DNA of 8,334 bases from Terriglobus sp. (GTDB taxonomy: Bacteria > Acidobacteriota > Terriglobia > Terriglobales > Acidobacteriaceae): NCBI GenBank assembly GCA_023265355.1, contig JAHFTZ010000077.1, positions 1 through 8,334 on the forward strand. The letters are read 5' to 3'. The translations under genes and the position numbers were made by a program. The number at the start of each line of letters is the position of its first letter. The first letter of the stretch is position 1. Below the pieces are notes generated by a model. It was not told the DNA's origin. It saw only the letters and a program-made list of their open reading frames with translations, and did not search any database. Shown here in pieces: positions 1-5,361 of this stretch.

Positions 1-69
1 CCCTGTGGATAGCGCGTCCCTAACTTCTCTTCGCTGTCTATTCGCACCTCTCCTGTTGGTTTATTAGGT

Positions 70-2709
70 TCACTCCGCTTTCAGCATCACGGCAGGATCG
101 ATGCGCGCCGCACGAACCACGGCTGGAATCGAAGCACACAGGGCTGCTGTCAGAAGAATCGCTGTGGGCCAGAGGAGTACGGATGCGTCAGTGGGTTTGA
201 CGCCAAAGAGGAGCGTCGCCACGTAGCGCGATGTGCCGACGCCGAGCGCCAGTCCCGCCATGGCTCCGATGAGAACCATGGCGAAGGTGCGCAGGGTGAC
301 GAGGCGGGCAATGTTAAGGCGCTGGGCGCCCACGGCAATGCGGATGCCGATCTCGCGCTCGCGCTGGAGCACGGAGTAGTTTAGAACACCATAGAGACCG
401 AGGAAGGCCAGTAGAAGCGCGACGCCTGCAAAGAAGGAGGCAAGCTGGGCGAGGAGGCGTTCGCGGATCGTCTGTGCGCGGATCAGTTCTGTCTGTGTGC
501 GGACATTACTCACTCGAAGTTCGGGCTGCAGGTGGGAGATTTCCTTGCGGAGGGTGTCGGCAAGCGCTGTGGGATCGGCGACCGAAGTTCGGAGGACGAA
601 GGTCGCGCCATCGGAGGCCTGTAGAACACCAGCGGGGTCGACGGAGCGCATGGGCAGGTACGCAATCGGGAGCATAGCTTCGCGTACATCGCGATAGGCA
701 GCGTTCTCCACCATGCCTACGATCTCGTGGCGGTAGACGTTTTTCTCACGTGAGGTGGTGGAGAAGAATCTGCCGACCGGATTCTGCCCATGAAAATACT
801 GATTCGCAAAGGCGCGGTTGACGATCGCGACCTGTGGATCCGCGTCGCTCGGCCGGAAGTCTCTGCCTGCCACGAAAAGGATTTTGAGCGTGCCAGTCCA
901 GCCCGGAGAGATGCTGAGAAAGTAGGCGAGAGTATCGCCAGGCGGGGCGCCATCAACGGAGATAATGTCGTTCCACATTGCCCCGCTCATCAACGGCCAC
1001 CTGGCGATGGATGCGGCTTCCACGCGTGGCATGGTCCGGATGCGATCGAGCATCTGCTCCCACACGACAGGTGATTGAGGACGATGCGCAATGGTGTCAA
1101 GAAGGAGGACGCGACCTGGAGAAAAGCCGAGCGGTTGTTCGGAGAGGTGCTCGAAGGTCTTCACGAAGAGACCTGCAAGAAAGACCACGAGGAAGCAGAA
1201 GGCCACCTGCGCACCGATCAGGCTGTGCATCATCCATCGCTGCTGGCGAGGGCTCGCATCGCCCTTCAACGCCATGACGGGTTTTACGGATGATGCGCGG
1301 AGTGCCGGAGCCAGACCGAAGAGAAGTGTGACCGCAAAGGTGAGAAGAAGCCCAAAGGCGAGGATCTTCCCATCGAGCGGAAGCGCGATGCGTGCGGGAT
1401 TGCCCGGCGGATTGATCCTGCTGACGACAAAGGGCGCGGCCCACCAGGCGAAGGCCGCTCCCAATGCGGCAGAGAGGGCGGCGAGCATGGCATTTTCTAC
1501 CATCACCATCTGCACGAGACGTTGACGGCCTGCGCCGATGGAGACGCGCAGGGCCATCTCGCGAGCGCGTGAGGCGGCCTGTGCCGTCATTAGATTGGCG
1601 ACGTTGGCGCACGCGATCAAAAGCACCATCATCACAAGAACGCCCAGGATGATGAGCGTGGGGCGATAGAGCTTCTGCATGCTGGAGACGCCTTCTGCGG
1701 CAGGCTCCATTTCAAAGCGAATCGCAGAGGTGCTGGGCTTGGTGAAACTCTTTCTTCGCTCCTTTTCCCACGCGGTGTAGCTCGCGGCGAGCTTGTCGCG
1801 AAGTGGACCGATCAAAGTTCCGGGATTGGGACGAACGAAGGTGCGGAACCAGAAGTAGCCAGGTTCGTTGAGGGTTTTAAGCTCCGACATCATCATGGGC
1901 ACGAAGACTTCGGTGGATAGCCCTGTCTCAGTTCCAGTGAAGCCTTGGCCCGAGACGCCGATGATCTGAAACGAGTCATCTCCCATGCGAAAGGTGCGGC
2001 CGATGATGTTGGGATCGCGCGCGAATCTACTCTTCCAGTAATCGTAGGAGATCACCGCATAGGGCTTTACCCCCTGCTGCTCATCGTCGTTTTCTGTGAA
2101 GAGCCTGCCGAGTGCTGGTTGCAGACCGAAGGAGGAAAACATCGTGCCGGACACATACTGCAGTTGCGCCTTCTCCATCTCCTGGTCGGATTTGTACGTG
2201 AGGTCATGTGCGTAGGTGTAGGAGACGGCGATGAGCTCCGCCTCGCCCTTTGCTGCTGCGCGCAACTGGCGAAACATGGCATAGGAGGTCCTGTCCCCCA
2301 TCTTGTCGAACGCGCCCTGATGACGAAGGACGTAGAGGCGCGTGGGGTCCGTGATGGGCAGCGGGCGCAGGAGGAACGCGTCGATCAGGCGATAGGCCGA
2401 GGTGCATGCACCGATGGCGAGGCCAAGCGAGAGGACGGCGACGGCGGTGGTGGCTTTGCGCTTCATCAACTGACGCCAGCCGAAGGTGACGTCGGCGCGG
2501 AAGAAGTCGAGCCACGGGAGAGCGCGTGCTTCGTGGCTCTCCTGCAGATGACGTCGTTGCTCATGCGCGAGACCAAGAGCACGGCGCGCTTCCGCGGGGT
2601 CGCGGCCCTCTTCCGATGCCTCTGCCAGATGCGACTCAAGCTCTTCTATAAGCTCGCTGTGGAGGCGATCTCCGCGAAAGACATTGGCGATACGCGAAAA
2701 GAGGGACAT
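70..2709 (-). CDS. ADOP-family double-FtsX (MacB-like) permease, 879 aa
   Basis: Inner-membrane permease of the MacB/FtsX type, probably transmitting force across the membrane or exporting an unknown substrate. Visible order: a soluble N-terminal region (about 1-80) with a Glu-rich helix; first TM near 87-109; an extracytoplasmic MacB-like domain (about 120-345); an FtsX block near 350-470 with the signature CANVANL at 367-373 and REMALRVSIGAGR near 383-395; TM near 497-516; a second extracytoplasmic domain (about 520-745); a second FtsX block (about 755-870) with REREIGIRIAVGAQR near 783-797. The internal duplication and the absence of any ATPase gene nearby match the acidobacterial duplicated orphan permease family. 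The frame stays open to 2862, but ATG at 2709 is preferred. It lies 2 bases after the padR stop, gives the usual MxLF...RGDRLHSEL-type N-terminus and implies translational coupling, since only a weak Shine-Dalgarno is present. The substrate cannot be told. Confidence 0.93.
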   Translation of the reverse strand: MSLFSRIANVFRGDRLHSELIEELESHLAEASEEGRDPAEARRALGLAHEQRRHLQESHEARALPWLDFFRADVTFGWRQLMKRKATTAVAVLSLGLAIGACTSAYRLIDAFLLRPLPITDPTRLYVLRHQGAFDKMGDRTSYAMFRQLRAAAKGEAELIAVSYTYAHDLTYKSDQEMEKAQLQYVSGTMFSSFGLQPALGRLFTENDDEQQGVKPYAVISYDYWKSRFARDPNIIGRTFRMGDDSFQIIGVSGQGFTGTETGLSTEVFVPMMMSELKTLNEPGYFWFRTFVRPNPGTLIGPLRDKLAASYTAWEKERRKSFTKPSTSAIRFEMEPAAEGVSSMQKLYRPTLIILGVLVMMVLLIACANVANLMTAQAASRAREMALRVSIGAGRQRLVQMVMVENAMLAALSAALGAAFAWWAAPFVVSRINPPGNPARIALPLDGKILAFGLLLTFAVTLLFGLAPALRASSVKPVMALKGDASPRQQRWMMHSLIGAQVAFCFLVVFLAGLFVKTFEHLSEQPLGFSPGRVLLLDTIAHRPQSPVVWEQMLDRIRTMPRVEAASIARWPLMSGAMWNDIISVDGAPPGDTLAYFLSISPGWTGTLKILFVAGRDFRPSDADPQVAIVNRAFANQYFHGQNPVGRFFSTTSREKNVYRHEIVGMVENAAYRDVREAMLPIAYLPMRSVDPAGVLQASDGATFVLRTSVADPTALADTLRKEISHLQPELRVSNVRTQTELIRAQTIRERLLAQLASFFAGVALLLAFLGLYGVLNYSVLQREREIGIRIAVGAQRLNIARLVTLRTFAMVLIGAMAGLALGVGTSRYVATLLFGVKPTDASVLLWPTAILLTAALCASIPAVVRAARIDPAVMLKAE

Positions 2710-2711
2710 GG

Positions 2712-3041
2712 CTAAACCGTCTTCAAAACCTGGTTGATGGCGGAGGTGGCTTTGAGCCAGCGTGACTCTTCGACGCCGAGTTGCTTTTTGCCTGCGGGGG
2801 TGAGCTGGTAGATGCGTGCGCGTCGGCCGGTGTCGTTCTTGATCCACTCGGCGCGGATCCATCCGGCCTCTTCCATGCGATGGAGCGCCGGGTAGAGCGA
2901 ACCCTCTTCGATACGCAGCAGATCGTCGGAGGCGTCCTTCACGGCGGCCATGATGCCGTAACCATGCGTGTTCGGGCGACGGGAGAGGATCTTGAGGACG
3001 AGGAGATCGAGCGAACCCTGCAGGGCGTCTGGCTTCTTCAT
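2712..3041 (-). CDS. PadR-family transcriptional regulator (ADOP-associated), 109 aa
   Basis: Small winged-helix DNA-binding repressor of the short PadR class. The N-terminus (ALQGSLDLLVLKIL, residues 6-19) is typical. The recognition-helix segment EEGSLYPALHRMEEAGW spans 45-61, and the wing RRARIYQLTPAGKKQL lies near 73-88. Length is normal for the class. A longer frame begins at a TTG at 3080, but that TTG is the -35 box of the likely promoter, so ATG at 3041 is chosen; it opens MKKPDALQGS, the expected start. No Shine-Dalgarno is visible and the predicted transcript starts only a few bases upstream, so translation is probably leaderless. The stop at 2712-2714 is followed 2 bases later by the permease ATG, so the two are one operon and PadR probably controls the permease and itself. 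The inducer is unknown. Confidence 0.93.
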   Translation of the reverse strand: MKKPDALQGSLDLLVLKILSRRPNTHGYGIMAAVKDASDDLLRIEEGSLYPALHRMEEAGWIRAEWIKNDTGRRARIYQLTPAGKKQLGVEESRWLKATSAINQVLKTV

Positions 3042-3050
3042 ACTGAGATA

Positions 3051-3062
3051 TCTATATATAGA
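3051..3062. promoter_or_regulatory. Perfect 12-bp palindrome, candidate PadR operator
   Basis: TCTATATATAGA reads identically on both strands and lies over the -10 region of the padR promoter. A dimeric PadR repressor bound here would block the polymerase, giving autoregulation of padR and the permease. The palindrome is certain; its role as operator is inferred from position and from the AT-rich palindromic sites usual for PadR proteins. Confidence 0.5.
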
Positions 3063-3080
3063 CAGCTTAGTAATAGTCAA
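3053..3080 (-). promoter_or_regulatory. Candidate sigma70 promoter of the padR-permease operon
   Basis: On the minus strand TTGACT (3080-3075) is separated by 16 bases from TATATA (3058-3053); an 18-base spacing to TATAGA (3056-3051) is equally possible. Either choice puts transcription start about 3-6 bases before the padR ATG at 3041, so the mRNA would be leaderless or nearly so, in line with the missing Shine-Dalgarno. Position and boxes are seen in the sequence; activity is inferred. Confidence 0.6.
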
Positions 3081-3144
3081 GAAGAATTTACGCGGTCAGG
3101 CTTACTATGGAGGTCCGATGCTCTGTCGGTATCTGGGAGGATCC

Positions 3145-3843
3145 ATGGGTTATCCGAGAAAGATCTCCGCTGTGCTTCTGCCGCTTGCACTCGTGTCGGG
3201 GGTTTCGAGGGCGCGTGGGCAGGATCCGATGACGACGTTTCCGAAGAACTACAGCGTTGTCTTCGAGAATGCTCAGATCCAGGTCATCCACGTTCACTAC
3301 GGGGCGCATGAAAAGATCGGTGTTCACGATCACTCCAGATCGCCGACGGTGTATGTCTACCTGAGCGACTCCGGACCTGTTCGTTTCTCGCACGAGGGGG
3401 AAAGCGACTATGTCCTGCAGAGGCCGCCCTTGAAGAAGGGGGCGTACCGCGTAAGTCCGGGACGCGTAGAGCGGCATAGCGTGGAGAATCTCGGCGACCT
3501 CAACTCGGATTTTTTGCGCGTGGAACTGAAGAGTATTCCTGTGGGCGGGATGCTGCGTGCGTCTCGCGTAGGAGCACCCTCGATGCCGCTGAAGGATACG
3601 ACTGCAATGGAGTTTCAGAGTGCGAAGCTCGATGTGCAACGACTGATCTGTACGCATCCTTGCGCGCTCACGGCGTCGTCTCAAGGCGGTCTCGTAATAG
3701 CTTTTTCTCCTGCGCAGGTCGGTGCGGATGCGCATAGGCGGAGCGTGAAGAGCGGAGAGGTTTTTTGGTTGAGCGCTGGACAGGCGATGCCGGTTAAAGG
3801 CGAAACAGGGCCAGTGCATCTTCTTCGCATCACGCTGCCCTGA
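3145..3843 (+). CDS. Secreted protein with cupin-like motifs, 232 aa
   Basis: Probable exported small protein with cupin-type beta-barrel character. Residues 1-25 look like a signal peptide: YPRK, then a hydrophobic core ISAVLLPLALVSGV, with likely cleavage near ARG-QD. The first barrel shows HDH (61-63) and, further on, H111 with N115 in a G-x5-P...H-x3-N pattern, resembling cupin motifs 1 and 2. The usual Glu of motif 1 is absent, so a metal site would rest on three histidines. The C-terminal half (about 150-232) may be a second, degenerate barrel; it has a CTHPC pair (C169, C173) that could form a disulfide or bind metal. Two in-frame starts, ATG 3118 and ATG 3145, each follow a GGAGG four bases upstream; 3145 gives the cleaner signal peptide. 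The substrate is unknown. It is divergent from padR, so it could share its control. Confidence 0.75.
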   Translation: MGYPRKISAVLLPLALVSGVSRARGQDPMTTFPKNYSVVFENAQIQVIHVHYGAHEKIGVHDHSRSPTVYVYLSDSGPVRFSHEGESDYVLQRPPLKKGAYRVSPGRVERHSVENLGDLNSDFLRVELKSIPVGGMLRASRVGAPSMPLKDTTAMEFQSAKLDVQRLICTHPCALTASSQGGLVIAFSPAQVGADAHRRSVKSGEVFWLSAGQAMPVKGETGPVHLLRITLP

Positions 3844-3863
3844 AGCGATCGATCCTTCAGGGC
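3837..3863. terminator. Convergent stem-loop spanning both stop codons
   Basis: GCCCTGAAG (3837-3845) and CTTCAGGGC (3855-3863) form a perfect 9-bp stem with a 9-base loop between two convergent genes. Both stop codons (plus TGA 3841-3843, minus TGA 3859-3857) lie inside it. Neither side is followed by a T-rich run, so it is not a canonical intrinsic terminator. It may still act as a bidirectional 3'-end barrier or stabiliser. Confidence 0.5.
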
Positions 3864-4336
3864 GCAAGATCCAGTCGCAGGAACGCAACGTGGGGGACGG
3901 CGTTGGAGTTAAAGCGTTCCGTGTGCTGGAAGCCGAGTGAGCGGTAGAGGCGACCGGCCGCGACCATCTTCTCCGGTTCCGTGTCGAGGACGACGGCGGC
4001 GAGATGCTGGCCGCGTGCCCAGGCGATGACGGCCTCCACGAGGGCTCGGCCTGCGCCTGAGGCGCGGTGCTCAGGGAGGACGTATAGCCGCTTCATCTCT
4101 GCCACGACCTCGGTGCCGAGTGTGCGTCGTTTGACGGAGACGCAGCCGAGAGTTTCGTTCTGTTCGTTCTTCGCGAGAAGCAGAGGGGTATCAGGATTAG
4201 AGAGATTGGCGATGTCGCTCTCAAGGCCTGTAAGGCAGAGATCGATGCCTTCGGTCTCGAGGTGCTGACCGTAGGCACGGAGCAAAGATTCCGCCATAAT
4301 GCGATCTTCCGGGGTGGAGACGGGGGTGATCGTCAT
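3857..4336 (-). CDS. GNAT-family N-acetyltransferase, 159 aa
   Basis: Probable cytoplasmic acetyltransferase that moves an acetyl group from acetyl-CoA to an unidentified amine. The central strand and acetyl-CoA loop are clear: EMKRLYVLPEHR followed by R-x-x-G-x-G (R91, G94, G96 counted from this start), then a helix ALVEAVIAWARG. Near the C-terminus, AAGRLYRSLGFQ is the usual GNAT motif with the Tyr that often acts as general acid. The frame extends upstream to an ATG at 4390 (177 aa), but that codon lies in the edge of a repeat-like sequence, and the added 18 residues (LEEVDTNHKPFDHLV) do not resemble the fold. ATG at 4336 opens ITPVST, a normal first strand. Neither start has a good Shine-Dalgarno; a TTGACA at 4371-4366 could be a -35 box for a short-leader transcript. 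The substrate cannot be told. Confidence 0.85.
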   Translation of the reverse strand: MTITPVSTPEDRIMAESLLRAYGQHLETEGIDLCLTGLESDIANLSNPDTPLLLAKNEQNETLGCVSVKRRTLGTEVVAEMKRLYVLPEHRASGAGRALVEAVIAWARGQHLAAVVLDTEPEKMVAAGRLYRSLGFQHTERFNSNAVPHVAFLRLDLAP

Positions 4337-4385
4337 GACTAGATGGTCGAAGGGCTTGTGGTTGGTGTCAACTTCTTCTAATTTT

Positions 4386-4491
4386 GTCATCCCGCAGCGA
4401 AGCTAAGGGATCTGCTTTTTGCTCCCGACGAATCAAATCTGTGCGCTTTGCGCCCCATTCTTTGCGCGAGAAAGCCACGCAAAGAACGGGC
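4386..4491. repeat. Repeat-like intergenic element
   Basis: The 110-base gap between fabG and the acetyltransferase begins with GTCATCCCGCAGCGAAGC (4386-4403), then AAGGGATCTGCTTTTTGCTCCC. This closely resembles the dispersed 'GTCATCCTGAGCGAAGCGAAGGATCT' element I recall from many acidobacterial and other soil-bacterial genomes. The rest contains a long hairpin and a GCGCTTTGCGC palindrome-like run. No second copy is in this window, so repeat status rests on recognition, not on observed copies. Confidence 0.45.
4454..4490 (-). terminator. Imperfect stem-loop downstream of fabG
   Basis: TTCTTTGCG (4458-4466) pairs perfectly with CGCAAAGAA (4478-4486) over an 11-base loop. One mismatch beyond, CCC (4454-4456) pairs with GGG (4488-4490). 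It sits 11 bases past the fabG stop on the minus strand. The downstream sequence on that strand is G-rich, not T-rich, so it is a poor intrinsic terminator and may instead be the palindromic part of the repeat-like element. Confidence 0.45.
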
Positions 4492-4500
4492 ACAAGAGGG

Positions 4501-5247
4501 TTACGCCATGTGCAGACCGCCATTGACGTCGAGCGTGTGTCCGGTGATGTAGCCAGCACCGTCTGAGGCAAGAAAGGCCACAGCGTGGGCGATATCGGAG
4601 TCCTGGCCATAACGGGCCAGCGGAATTTCGGAGAGAACGGTGGCCTTCCGGTTGTCGGTCAGGATATGCGTCATGGGGGTTTCGATGAAGCCGGGAGCGA
4701 TGGCGTTGACGGTGATGTTGCGGGAGGCAAATTCGCGGGCCAGGGCCTTGGTGAGGCCGATCATGCCCGCCTTGCTGGCGGCGTAGTTGGCCTGGCCGGC
4801 GCTGCCCATCTCTCCGGAGACGGAGGTGATGTTGATGATGCGCCCGGATCGGGCCTTCAGCATGGACTGCAGAACGGCCTGGGTGAGTAGAAACGCGCCC
4901 GTGAGATTGGTACGGATAACGTCTTCGAAGTCGGCGAGCTTCATCCGGAGGACGAGCCCGTCCTTGGTAATGCCTGCGTTGTTGACCAGAATATCCAGTT
5001 TGCCAAAGTGCGCGAGGACGGCTTTTGCGGTGGATTTAATGGAGTCTTCTGAAGCGACATCGAGGGCAAAGGTGGCGGCGGTTCCGCCAGCGGCTTCGAT
5101 CTCGGCTTTGACTTCGACGAGCTTCGACTCGTTGCGGGCGGCAAGGGCGATCTGTGCGCCCTCTGCGGCGAGTTGGAGAGCGATGGCGCGACCGATGCCC
5201 TGTGAAGCACCGGTAATGAGGGCTGTTTTTCCTGTGAGGCTAGGCAT
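4501..5247 (-). CDS. fabG: 3-oxoacyl-ACP reductase (FabG-type SDR), 248 aa
   Basis: NADPH-dependent short-chain dehydrogenase. FabG reduces 3-oxoacyl-ACP to (R)-3-hydroxyacyl-ACP in each cycle of fatty acid synthesis, in the cytoplasm as a tetramer. Visible: cofactor loop TGASQGIG (12-19), NNAG (89-92), structural Asn114, catalytic Ser142, Tyr155 and Lys159 (NYAASKAG), and APGFIETPMT near 184-193. Arg133 and Arg176 fall where E. coli FabG uses Arg129 and Arg172 to hold ACP, which favours true FabG over a generic SDR. Length is typical. ATG 5247 is preceded by AAGGAG (5257-5252) at four bases, fixing the start although the frame stays open far upstream, antisense to the next gene. No other fab genes are near, so a second reductase copy with another substrate is possible. 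Confidence 0.92.
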   Translation of the reverse strand: MPSLTGKTALITGASQGIGRAIALQLAAEGAQIALAARNESKLVEVKAEIEAAGGTAATFALDVASEDSIKSTAKAVLAHFGKLDILVNNAGITKDGLVLRMKLADFEDVIRTNLTGAFLLTQAVLQSMLKARSGRIINITSVSGEMGSAGQANYAASKAGMIGLTKALAREFASRNITVNAIAPGFIETPMTHILTDNRKATVLSEIPLARYGQDSDIAHAVAFLASDGAGYITGHTLDVNGGLHMA

Positions 5248-5274
5248 GATGCTCCTTACTGCGTATCGAAGGTC

Positions 5275-5280
5275 ATTATA
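5275..5280 (-). promoter_or_regulatory. Candidate -10 box for fabG
   Basis: A perfect TATAAT on the minus strand lies 27 bases upstream of the fabG ATG, leaving a leader of about 20 bases that includes the AAGGAG. No convincing -35 box is found at 16-18 bases (AGCAGC at the 17-base position). The -10 match is seen; promoter function is inferred. Confidence 0.45.
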
Positions 5281-5361
5281 TGAAAGCCTGGGCGGCTGCT
5301 GCTGAGAGAAACAGTGGCGCGCTGCCCGATGAAGGCAAAGAGAAGTATTCTGGTTGGACTT

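Noticed and set aside
1..47. Possible next gene on the minus strand starting at GTG 47, near an AGGAG
   Set aside because: AGGAG is only two bases from the GTG and just 15 codons are visible before the window edge, too little to support a gene. Nothing else is seen in 1-69.
1945..2715. A 256-codon plus-strand open frame within the permease gene
   Set aside because: It is antisense to strongly supported permease coding sequence, has no recognisable domain and shows the composition of a shadow frame.
2710..2862. Longer N-terminus of the permease (51 extra residues)
   Set aside because: The extension overlaps the padR coding region in another frame and is Arg/His-rich; the start at 2709 gives the normal family N-terminus.
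3042..3080. Longer PadR starting from TTG at 3080
   Set aside because: The TTG is the -35 box TTGACT and the extra codons run through the -10 palindrome; ATG 3041 gives the expected MKKPDALQGS start.
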